Source: Blasia pusilla
Taxonomy: Eukaryota > Marchantiophyta > Marchantiopsida > Blasiales
Reading direction: 5' to 3'
NCBI GenBank assembly: GCA_050084515.1
Contig: CM114272.1
Location: 57,412,001-57,476,000 of the forward strand
Length of the DNA stretch: 64,000 nucleotides
The translations under genes were made by a program, and so were the position numbers. The notes beneath the pieces were generated by a model that searched no databases, was not told the DNA's origin, and saw nothing but the letters and a program-made list of their open reading frames with translations. Of the stretch, positions 46,794-57,250 are shown in pieces (the stretch's first letter is position 1; the number at the start of each line of letters is the position of its first letter).

Positions 46794-47850
46794 TCAGGTC
46801 TTGCCCCTAGCCATTGCCTCCACCGTCTCGGTAGGCATGGGGCTCACCAACGCAACCGCTGTGATCTGTCGTGATCTCATACGACGCTGCTCAGCCACTC
46901 CCAAGCTGAGGATCCATGTCAAGCAGTTCAGGTCCATTGTCTGACTCAAGACATGGCGTCGTGATGCCTCTGACACCGAAGGTACTACCGTCACTCCTGT
47001 GGGAAATCCCGTTGCTCGCTCTCTCTTGTTGGCGTTGGGCTTCACCAACCGCTGAACCTGGTCATCCCAAACCAAGCCAGGACCGGCCTCCTTGTATGCA
47101 TGGGAAGCGGGAGAACTCACAAACGTGGGCAACGCTGCCCGCGGCCTGCCTACCTTTTTGACCATATTCAACGGTGATCGATCATCGTGCCTCAGTGCCT
47201 CTGATCGATGACCTGGATCCAAAATGGAATCCACTAAAAAATGGGAGGGGCATTCCACTCTCGCATACACCCTCCGTAACACCACATGGGGCACCAAGTT
47301 GGTCCACCATAGACGCGGGCAATGGGCTCTAGAACCTACACTCGCCGCATCCAAGAACATTTTTGGGCCAATCCAAGCACGCACCTGATGAGCACTCGTC
47401 ACCTGGAGTCTCCTAAGATCGGCAAATTCTCCACAATGTAGGTTGGAGAACGAGACTGATGCTCTTGCAATTGCCATGAGACCCTCAACATCTCCCAAAA
47501 AAACCTTGACCGAACGTCAGCCAACCCGCTGCCTCGTCCAGCACTCGATTGGCCGTGACATGGCCAACCAGAAATGACCAAATCAATGGTCCCTACCCTC
47601 TCTAAGTCTTGCGCCCCCAACAACGAAATAACCTTCAATAGGGAACTCTAGTACCCCTCTACCGCGGACGCAGGCAATAAGTCGAGAAAAGGTAGGCGTA
47701 ATTGCGCCACATGTCGTAGTGGGACGCTCCTCGCAACATCATCACTCTGCACATACAGGTATTGCAATACTCGCACTCTTGCCTGCAAAACAACACCTAA
47801 CCCGATGCTAATCCCTCCAAGAGATCTAACATTCGAATACCCTCCTCCGG
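46794..47850 (-). pseudogene. C5-cytosine DNA methyltransferase domain in the gypsy polyprotein
   Basis: Motif I is seen as MLDL then GGISIGLG (about 47795-47835, split by a one-base loss) with a following YLYVQSDD. Motif IV is SGWPCHGQSSAG with the catalytic Pro-Cys at 47558-47563. Motif VI is ENLP at about 47420-47431. Motif VIII is RLWWTNL at about 47293-47310. Motifs IX-X end in RERATGFPTG and SQTMDLNCL at about 46926. The order I-IV-VI-VIII-X is the ordinary one (DNMT3-like), not the rearranged order of DRM. Frame changes near 47980, 47820 and 47400 and one TAG at 47648 inactivate it. It lies between protease and RT and ends in the RT frame, so it was part of the polyprotein. Related cases are known: retrotransposon DNMTs in charophytes and dinoflagellates (de Mendoza and colleagues). 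Confidence 0.85.
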
Positions 47851-48164
47851 GGTACACCACACAATGGGTGTGGTATCCAAGAGTGTCATCCTAGCACTCC
47901 CTGCTACCTCGGGTTCCTCAGACCCATCACGCTCCGGTGCAAATGCCTTGCTCCACGCGGTTAGCACGTGCTCATCTGCCAGTCGTCGAAGCTCCTCACT
48001 CGAGCCCCAAATGGCACCTCTCCTCCACGGAATGATGTGGCTACCATAACACTCCTCTCCATAGAAATGTCAGGAACGAGAGTATCCTCTGCATGGACAT
48101 GTCCCTCAATCTAATCACTAGGCCAAGTGATGGCATTGCTAAATGCTACTAAGGTCGCCATCTC

Positions 48165-48581
48165 TCATGGCCGTTGCTCGATCATTGCACCTGTGAATCG
48201 AACGGGTAATGAGCTAAGGCGCCCATCACCTGATTGCCATCCTCGTTTGTAGGATGATGACTCCTCCCAATAATCCAGGGAAAACACTACTCCACCAACC
48301 AAGACGTTGTAGGACTGTGCATCAGTCACTATCGCCTTGGCGCGCACCACGGACTCATCTGTAGGATGTCCCGCGCAAATCCTCACCACGACCTCATGTC
48401 GGGTGATATACTGTGTGGTACTCCACCCAAGGATGTCTGTATCCGGAATGGACAATGCTCCATATCGGCTCTCGTCAAGCCCAATCCTCTGAATGACGCT
48501 TTCCCCAACCATGAAGGTTTGCGCTCCTAAATCCAACAAGACGCGATGCGGACTAAAAGCTCTACCTTCGAGACTAACCAA
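48165..48581 (-). pseudogene. Gypsy aspartic protease
   Basis: A 138-codon frame with VLLDLGAQTFMVGESVIQRI, where Asp-Leu-Gly-Ala stands for the usual Asp-Ser/Thr-Gly-Ala active site. Further on, LGWSTTQYITRHEVVVRI and YNVLVGGVVF fit the flap and C-terminal strand of retroviral-type proteases. It shares the frame with gag and RT. The Leu at the second position of the triad is unusual and may be damage. It would cut the polyprotein, including release of the methyltransferase. Confidence 0.7.
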
Positions 48582-49187
48582 CTAGAAGACCTCTCCTCGG
48601 TTATCCAAGAACACAACACTAGGAGAAGCCATGGCACGCTCTATCGCGGGTCTAGCGGGCATCTCCGCCATCCTAGCAGCCGCAGCCTGCCATGAATCTG
48701 ACGTGGACGACCCAAGCATCTACTCCAAGGGCAAGTCCATCACCTCCTCTGCAATCACCTCTGAACATGATGCAGGAACTCCAACTCCACGCTCACATAG
48801 CATAGCGGCCAGCCAAAATGCCTCGGCGGGCGTACCCCCAACGTCATAACATCGGAAGCAGAAAATAAAGGAGCGCGATATACAATGGTGGCCGCCCCCA
48901 ACAACGTGCTCGACACATGCCCCTCATGAGCATCAAAAATAGGAGTCGTCGCACTCGCTTCTCCCATCACCCTCCGTGCCTACACACCAACAACATCACC
49001 AACTCTCCAGGAACTCTGATCAGGACCTATCAATGGGGTTCTCATCGCCTCGGACAACGTGAAAGACCCCGCACATCCAACTAGGATCCTCCATATCTCT
49101 GGCTGCTCCATATCATGTCAATGCCACGGATCCCGCATCGGGTAATCTCAATGCCATAGCAGCAATCTGCTCCTGTAGCTCATGTAT

Positions 49188-50537
49188 CTAAGTAGCCATC
49201 CTAGCCTCAGGCCACGCATGTCCCTCGACGCATCTAGGTGGTAGGACTCTACCTCCTCCATGGGTAGCTACACCACCGTGTCGGGCAACTCCAGCTCCTC
49301 GTTCCCCAATGGGACCACCTAGTGCACGATCTCTAGGCCCACCCGGATTGGCTACTTGCTCTGGTGCCCTCTCTCGCCCTCGGTCCGGACGTAACTCAAG
49401 ATGTAAACTGAAACACCTGGCGCGTGTATGACCATATCTTTGAGAATAGTCACATTGATAACCTCCTGGTGCAGCACTATCTCCTCCTCCATGCTGAGGC
49501 ACACGTCCATGACCCTGACGAGTGCAATCGCGCTGATGATGGGATCCACCACATGACCAACAAGTAATAGTAGGCGGCTACTGTTGAGCCGCATATGAAG
49601 GCGTAGGTCTCTGTGGCACGACGTCTCGGTATCCTCGTTGAGCTCGTGGTGCCACAGTCGACCTATCTTGGAGTCCACGTTGCTACACAGATGGTGCAGA
49701 CAATCGCGATTGCTCTCGCCCAGAACCCATGGTGGCTATGCTCTCCTCCGCCATGTTGCACTCAATGTTCTTTGCGGTCCTAAAAACATCTCTCAACGTA
49801 GGGGAGGTATTCATAAGAAGCACCCCCTCCCGTACCCGTGTCCGCAGGGTCCGGTCCAACATCGCGTACCATGACTGGATAGCCTAAGCCTCTCTCACCC
49901 CTTGAGTGACGTTGATCAACCGGCGCAAGCAAGTGTAAGCCTCACGCAAACTCTCACCCGGGCGACTCCGGAAGTCGTGGATGCTCCGCAACTTCTCCGT
50001 CCGTACCCCCTAGTAGCTCGCCCTTAACTCATCAAAGAACTCAACCACAAGGTTGAACTTGGGACGAACCCGACTACACGGTGCAACTGCTCCCGTGCAA
50101 GTGACCCCTCCTAAAATGTCACCTGTGGAAGAGGAAGTAGCCTCTCTTGACTCCTCCTCCTCCTCATCTGGGAATGGCTCCGTCCATGACACATAATGTG
50201 GGTCATAGTATAGCCTCCACGACTTGATCTCACGTGCATATCTCTGAGAGAACTCATGGTAATCGTTCATGGGCGCCCCCTCTAAATGCTGGAACATACC
50301 GTTCCATGCTGTAAACGGATTGAACTCTCTAGAGTTCGTGGCCCACTGGGAGTCCAACCAACTCCTAAACTCTACTATGAAATCGTGCAACTCAATCGTA
50401 CCTACTGCACCTGAAAACCTACGCGGTCCTCTACCTTGGTTGTCCATCTCGTACGCCCAACTGGTAGGACCACTCACAATATGTGGCGATGTGCTCACAA
50501 ACTCCACTACATCCTCCCCCTCATATGACGATGACAC
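49188..50537 (-). pseudogene. Gypsy gag with zinc knuckles, broken by stops
   Basis: One frame interrupted by several TAG codons (50010, and near 49885, 49667 and 49575). The N-terminal part has the retrotransposon-gag look (LHDFIVEFRSWLDSQW, then FSQRYAREIKSW, then FFDELRASY). The C-terminal part has two knuckle-like motifs, CWSCGGSHHQRDC and a worn second one, CDYSQRYGHTRARC with one Cys missing. Each TAG is one C-to-T step from CAG (Gln). Gag packages the RNA genome. Confidence 0.75.
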
Positions 50538-50539
50538 AG

Positions 50540-52278
50540 AAGGAGGTCAAGGTGGTCCCTTGCATGGGGACCCTCGGAACCTCGCGCCACTCCGCGCAAA
50601 ACCTCTAGAGCTACTCTCGGGTTCACCACCTCGCCTCTCAAAGTCCCGAACAGACATTGTGATGACCCTCATGCCCCTCTCACCCGATCGCTCTTGCCTC
50701 GGGAGTAATCCCTCAATCATTCATCCCAACATGCGGCACTCGATTTACACTCTCCCTCCCCGAGACGTATAACGTGCGGCAACAAGCGGCGTGGTGCGGC
50801 AAATCGACCAGGCTATCATCTCATTGACAACCTACCCTCAACTCCGGACATCCCACACAGGTCTATGTCCCCTAAACCACATACATAAATGATGCTCTAA
50901 GCATCCACACACCCAATATCCCCAAATAAACTACCGAAATCCGAGAATCCCTCACACGTGCAGGATAAAGGACCATAATGGTTAACCTGAACACATGTCG
51001 ATGTCGCTCCTCACCAACTGCAAATCTCGACCCCAACTCGGTCGTGGAGACAACTCCTCCAATCAGCAAGTCATATTCCTCCCATACAGACGCTGCTCAA
51101 AACTCCTCGATAGACAGTGCGATTCCAGCGGAACGGTGCGGCGTTGCAAGCCGCACGGAACGATTACGAACGGCACGGCCCTCGATGGTGGGATGCGGCA
51201 CTCAATGGCATACCCTCCTCAATCAACAATAAACCCACACTCTGCTCCAAAATGACGATGCGGCTCCGTGATCGAGACGGTGCGGTGCGGTGCGGCCAAG
51301 AGCGGCACGACGCAGCAATCGGCGGAACGTTGCGGCTACATGTGTCACGGCACGATACTCGATCCTCGTCGAGCGGCTACCAATCACAACATAGTAGCAT
51401 GAAATCAAAACTCAAACACCATAACCAGAGGCCGTCTGCCATCACTGGTTGATGACAAAACTACGATGACGATGGCGTCCAAAACAAAGTACGTGGTGGC
51501 GACGCAAGTCAGAGAATCAACGAACGTCATGGAAGATCCTCCACTCCGTAACGGTGGCAATGGCAACCAAAGGGTGGACAACGGACGTTGAACCGTTGAC
51601 GGTGATGGTTGACCGTTGATAGTGATGGCCGATCGGTGCTGATGATGGTTGAATGTCAATGGTGACAGCTGATCATCGACGGCGGACCGTTGACGGTGAC
51701 TATGACGGTGACGGCCGCCGCCGGCGTGGCGGCTGGATTAGGGTTTGAACAATTTAACCCTAAAAATTGCCTAGCAATGGCAATTTTGCAAGATTGATCA
51801 TAATTGTTTTCTCACAACTCCAAATTGCGCATTGTTTGTTACACATCGTGCACAACTTCACGATCTACGACAACATCAAAAAATATTTAGAATCAGACAT
51901 TTCATCAAAAACTGACAGGGACTCTCGTAAAGCCCAATGTCTCTTTCTCCTACACAAAATTTGACTGCGCTTCGGTGCTGATTTCTCCCAACGAAAATGT
52001 AAAACCTGTAAAAATACAAATTAGCAAGCTACATTGTGCTCCCGAGAGCATCGGCATGGGGCAACCCACCCCCATAATCAATCCCTATCAGAAATTGGGT
52101 AGCCCTTCCGTGCGCCACTCTTCCAAATGAAAAATTGGCAAATGCAAAGAACAATCAAAGCAGCCCTTGCTCCGATGAGCACTCCCATGAGCCGCTGAAT
52201 GGGAAACACGGTCTTCAACCTGCAAAAATAGCGAGTGACCAGCGAGCTCCCCCATTAAGCTCTCTCATTCTCTCTTTG
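50540..52278 (-). other. Leader of the gypsy element, 1.7 kb, with GC-rich repeats and a Helitron-like segment
   Basis: Between the LTR-like core and gag lies a long leader without a clear gene. 51570-51735 contains imperfect repeats of a GTTGACGGTGATGG-type unit, 51280-51295 is a TGCGG run, and 51770-52035 matches the Helitron 5' region at 20565-20820. 52040-52270 resembles part of the solo LTR copy (3300-3420), so some of it may belong to the LTR. I did not find a clear primer-binding site. Confidence 0.45.
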
Positions 52279-52781
52279 TAAAGTAAGATCCAATCTCTCT
52301 CTACACCATCTCACACCATAGCTCTCAAAGGTGTGCACTCTCTCTCATGTCAAACCAAACCCACTCTCCTAATGAGAGGCTTGGGTTACAATCACAAGGA
52401 AAGGGACCATAGCTCCGCCGCCTCATGCCAAGAGGTTCAACAAAGAGAGAATGAGCTCTCAAGCTCTCTCTCCTTGACGTATACCCCTCCCCTCTCCCAA
52501 GCTCTCTCCATGTTAACCTATTCTCCCAAGTCACCTCCTTGGCTCTTGACCTGATGTAAGAGGTCAAGGGCCACTTACCAAAAATAGAAAGTTGATCATA
52601 TATTCAAAATGGTACTTACCTAAAATAGTAAGTTCCTCAATATGTCTCCAAATGAGCCGAAACGAAGGGGAAACTTGCTCTCTCAGGTTTAGCAGGTCAT
52701 CCTCGAGCTACTGAGCGTGTCCTCCACTACTCACAAAGGCGCTCTACTAGATCTCACCGATCTATCCTAAAAGACGTGACA
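52279..52781 (-). repeat. 5' LTR-like core of the gypsy element
   Basis: Partner of 42973-43487. On the minus strand it begins TGTCACGTC at 52781. Unlike the 3' copy it is not flanked by the 100-bp direct repeats, so the left end of the element has been rearranged or truncated. Confidence 0.8.
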
Positions 52782-54400
52782 GAGAAGATGGATGTGCATC
52801 CAGAGGTACGGTTGATTGACGAGGAATATGGTTGGATGCGTAGGCCAACTACGCCATTAGTTTAAGTCGGATGGAGTGACAATTTTTTTACAAAAAACTT
52901 GCCTCATCTCTAATGCACATAAGATATGGAGCATACTTGCAAATGGCCTTTCTAGATTACGACACAACTAGTAGAAGTAAGGGACTAAAGACCCACCAGC
53001 TCCATTGAATGATGCATGACCTACTACCCATATCAATGTACGGGTTAGCATTGCCACATCTAAGGAAGGCCATGTACAGATTCTCAACTTATTTGAGGTA
53101 ATGCTTAACTCTATTGGGACATCCCAAAAACGAAGACCCTAAATTTGTATACAATCAAAGGAAACAAATATGCTTGTCAACCTTGTTCTAATATCCATGG
53201 CTAGATGAGTTTATAGCAAGGAGACATGTCTTGAGGATTGCAACCGTCTAAGATGGAGGAGAATATAACCCTCAATGCTCATCACACACTTAGAGAGGAT
53301 CTTCCCATGTTCATTCATAATTGAGCACAATCATTGGCTTGTCCATTTGGCGAGAGAAGTTGACATAGTCAAACTTGTGCATTGTAGATGGATGTATTTT
53401 GGGGAGATTTGCAAACATTGATTAAAGATCTTAATAAAAAAATGAGGTCCGAGTGGGGGGCAATACGGTAGAGGACCACATATTAGATGAAGTCCTCTTC
53501 TTCACATTTGAGTTGTTGAATTGCCTTTACATTACCATACTAGTGGCCCATAGGTCTGATATAATGGATGATGACGACGACGAAAGAGCATATGAGGCAT
53601 GTACAAGGGTTCATTAGACTAACACACATGGCTCCCAATCACGTTTACGAATCTCTTGCAATCTTAGTGCGAGTCATTGCATTCACAAGTGAAAAATCGT
53701 CACTCAAATCGGAAAAGAAAAATGACTCACAATGGTATGTCAAGCCATAATGGAATCCCACAAACTAGACTTGCAAAACTAGAAGTCACAAAGAAATTGC
53801 AAAGTAATCGCTATGGGAAAAAATGTACTTGGCATAGAATTTCGTCAACAACTCTATTCATAGTAGTGTGGACCGAGCAAGCAAAAATAGTTTATTGCAT
53901 AGTGAACATATGAAACCAAATATATAATTTTAAACAAAGGAACATCTAAAACTATTTGGTTCAAGAGATTACTTGAAGATTTAGAATATACTTGAAACCA
54001 TGTGATCCTCTCCGATGGTAGTCAAAACATATAAACAACAAACAATACAAACCACTAGACTTACCAAAGACAACCATAATTATTTAAATAACTCATGAAA
54101 ATTAAAGAATATGAGATAATTCCTTCGTGGGAGTGTTAGAATGATGAAAATCATTTAATAGTGGTGTTCATTTCATGCTGGGCTAATACAAAAGTGACAA
54201 AGAAGAGAATAGTCAATCCATGAGAAAAAGCTTAAGCCGGATGTGTATAAAAGATGGAAAGCAAATAGACATGTAGTCGATATAATATGAAAACTAATAA
54301 ATACTTTCGAGGGGATCTAATCAAGTAGAGCTTCTCTTTCAACTAAACTGTTGTGATCCCATAGGGCCAACGTTTGAACGTCGATACGGAGAGATGAAAT
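52782..54400. other. AT-rich stretch, no gene recognised
   Basis: Short frames only. It may contain fragments of the unidentified repeat that also seems present near 41.9 kb. No terminal repeats seen. Confidence 0.45.
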
Positions 54401-54428
54401 TCCAGAGTGCTTCGTGAAATCCGTTTGG

Positions 54429-55239
54429 TCACGACTTCATCTCTTCTCGTTTATCCAAGGCTTTGCGCAGGCTGATCTTATGCACCTCTTTCAGTCCGTG
54501 AGGAACAAATGCCAAAGATGCGTCAAGCAACGTCTCGTGCGTCAAATATGCTCTCATCGAAGGAAGAGGAACTATTAGGCGCTCCCCGATTCCAGCCAGT
54601 GCCGCGTATGCACCTCTTGCAGTAATCGGGTCCTCACTAGAGCAGCTTCGTATGCCGTAATTGAAACCGGTGTGTAGTAGAATCGACAGGAAAATCGGAG
54701 GCAAACACACATTTTTACTCCAGCTTCTACCGCTTATAGTCAGCCACTTCGGGTAGGTTGAGTGCATGTTTAGCTACCGGAGGGGACATTTGGGACGTAC
54801 TACGAAGATAAATTCTAGTCTCTTGCAAAGGTGGAATGGACAATGGATGAATCGAATAGACTGTGCAACTATTGAAAGACTTGTCCGTGGATGACGCGGC
54901 TGTCACGTGTAAGGGATTACAACATCATGTCGTCGGTCAATCCGATAAGCAGGCAAAGAAACCAGAGGAAATTTAGAAAGCCGGGGCTCCAGATTATCTC
55001 ACAACTTACATGACTTTTATTTCCTTCTGTCTACGATTGTAAAGTCTACTCGAGCACTTCTCGACTCCTCCCGGTAGTTTCAGAAAGATCGGACTCTCGT
55101 CATAAGGCTCTTTAAGAACCAGACGAATGAGGCCACCCGTGATGCACTCTCGCTTCGCCTGCAAGAAATTATATGCAGAACGTCTTACCAAAAACTGCAG
55201 TGACATCCAGCATGCCAGATATCTCTCGCATTTCAACAT
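54429..55239 (-). other. Unrecognised exon-like frames (possible gene or fragment)
   Basis: The minus strand has a frame at 55239-55006 with a plausible acceptor (TTTCTTGCAG, ending at about 55160) and donor (GTAAGT at about 55012). The exon between would encode RECITGGLIRLVLKEPYDES and continue to NRRQKEIKV. Further down, 54767-54429 encodes a C-terminal-looking piece with AYAALAGIGERLIVPLPSMR and ends in a stop at 54429. Base composition is balanced, unlike the AT-rich flanks. I do not recognise a family. It could be a real small gene or a captured fragment. Confidence 0.35.
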
Positions 55240-55329
55240 TTCAGATTTCCATGTTTAATCAGAAGATGTGAATATCATTCTAGTCCTGAGTTTCTTAGAC
55301 ATCTTTCAAAAACTCTCTGGAATCACCTC

Positions 55330-55497
55330 ATGGAGATCCGCCCCGAGGCGATCCTCGAATTCCTAAGAGATCAGCATATCCCTTGCTGTGAAGCGCTGCT
55401 TGCGGTCCGACCATGTAAATACGAAAACCGAGAACGACTATTCATTCCCTCACCCCTGTGTCTCGAAGTTCCCATTCAAGGACAACGAGTGCAGTAG
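55330..55497 (+). other. Unrecognised 55-codon frame
   Basis: It starts ATG at 55330 and reads MEIRPEAILEFLRDQHIPCC and KYENRERLFIPSPLCLEV. It looks protein-like in composition but has no known signature. It could be an exon of a plus-strand gene, opposite to the frames at 54.4-55.2 kb. Confidence 0.25.
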
Positions 55498-55759
55498 CAT
55501 ATACCGCCATATAGTCAAGAGCGAAGTGGCATATACTCTACAGCACCCCATCACAACGCCGACGACACCGGATCTCGGAGGCAGTGCCAGGAATGTCCTG
55601 ACTCCAGACAAGAGGAACTAGATGAGTCGATGTCAACACACCGTGACAACCTGCATCACTAGGTATTGGCACTTCCTTCGGAGGCGGGCTCGGAAATCGG
55701 CATGCGATGTAGTTTGCCACAAGCATCTTCACTACACGTATTTCATGGCACAATTTGAG

Positions 55760-57240
55760 GACAAATTTGAATTGGAGCGTTAGGCCCGCTCAAAGATTGC
55801 ATTTATGTCAGGAGACGTCTGGAGTTTATTCATTTATTTTAGGCATAACTACACTCCCGTGAATGAGTGTAGGGACTTGCACTCTATTGTGAAACATAAT
55901 GAAAAACATTTGTCTCGATTGTCTTGTGTGCAAATAAAAAGGTAATGATACTTTCCAATAATGAATGAAAAAAAATTCTCTCGGTGTGTTAAACGATCCA
56001 TTTTGTGACGAGTTGTTGTGACGACGACTTTGAGACAGCTACTTGCCTTACATTTGTCTCCTTGGTTCAAAAGAATATCTACTATGTTATTGGAGAGTGT
56101 TTTTTTATTTGAAAATCCTCTGTTTTACACATAATAATTTTTAATCAAAAAAATTCATATTTGGATTTGTTTTTGTATTTATATGTAACATTATTAGTAT
56201 TTTCATGAACTAATAATTTTTATTTTTATTTTTCAAACCGTAGTTGCTTAGCACCTTGCTAGTTGTTATTCAAACCGTAGATGCTGCCGTAACCACTCAT
56301 GGATATCTCCAAAGTTACCTTGTCATTACTGCTTTAGTGCATACACATTGTTCAACAAAGAATGATTAGCGAAGGAGAATTTCGTATGTTCCACATAAGG
56401 GCGCGGAGAAGAGTTCCGAAAACAGGACCCAATGCTCTTTCTTTCATTCTTGCCCTTGGGTCTGTCAAGTCGCGCCACACACGGTTACGAAAAGACTTTC
56501 TTTCTTGTTAGTTACCCTTCGATGGAATTCAGTTATTAGAGGATGTTAGTTAGATATACTTAGATAGAATCAGTTTATTAGAGGTGACGGGTCAAATGTT
56601 TCACTAAAATTAAAATACATTAATACGTGAATGACGTTTGACATTTATCCGGGTGGATCTTGATTAAGATGGGTTTGAGTAGCCTTCTTGAAAGAGAGAA
56701 TCATTAGAAACCATAGGGAATCCAGCAAAGATTAGGACAACTTAGGATAGCTTTAGGGTCAGTGTCAAGCGACAAAAAAATCCTGTGGAACAACAGATAT
56801 TCTGAGTTGAAAATGTTTCCTGTCAGGTTTCGCGTTTGAACTCAACCCAACTGCACATGCCACAAGGTCACTCCCCCTTGGCAAATCCCCTTAGAGCAGG
56901 CAATTTACTCTGCGCCCAGAAGTGCAATCGTGCATCGGGATGCCCTTACCATTCCAGAGAAGACATTCATCAGATCAACCAAGATCAACCAGCTCACCCT
57001 CGTATCTGTGTTTCAAGCTTTAGATTCATGATTCAAAGTACTGCAGTTAGCTTCAAGATCTTCCAGAGAAGTCCGGCAAGGGTTGCTTCTGGTGGCAAAA
57101 AGGAAAACGCATCCTAAATCACGGAGGCTCTACAAATATAGAGGAAAGTAATATACATAATTAAGGAGGAAATGCTCGATTCTTCCCTCCGAAGACAAAA
57201 TTGAAGAATGCTCCGAAGATGCGAGACCGTTGACTGCATT
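55760..57240. other. Intergenic stretch 3' of the bHLH gene
   Basis: AT-rich to about 56800, then balanced sequence that probably contains the bHLH 3' untranslated region. No independent gene recognised. Confidence 0.5.
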
Positions 57241-57250
57241 CCAGACAGAA

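Larger units (their letters stand above)
42851..52781 (-). mobile_element. Ty3/gypsy retrotransposon encoding a DNA methyltransferase and a PHD finger
   Basis: Minus-strand order: LTR-like core (52781-52279), leader, gag, protease, C5-methyltransferase, RT, degenerate RNase H, integrase, PHD finger, LTR-like core (43487-42973). The two cores are almost identical by eye, apart from small indels. Gag, protease, RT, integrase and the methyltransferase C-terminus are all in the same frame, as in a single polyprotein, with three frameshifts inside the methyltransferase part and one before the PHD finger. Integrase before RNase H order and copia features are absent, so the class is Ty3/gypsy. Copies 1 and 3 are relatives without the methyltransferase region. 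Confidence 0.85.

Noticed and set aside
50269-50772. 167-codon frame on the plus strand
   Set aside because: It is the antisense shadow of the gag region.
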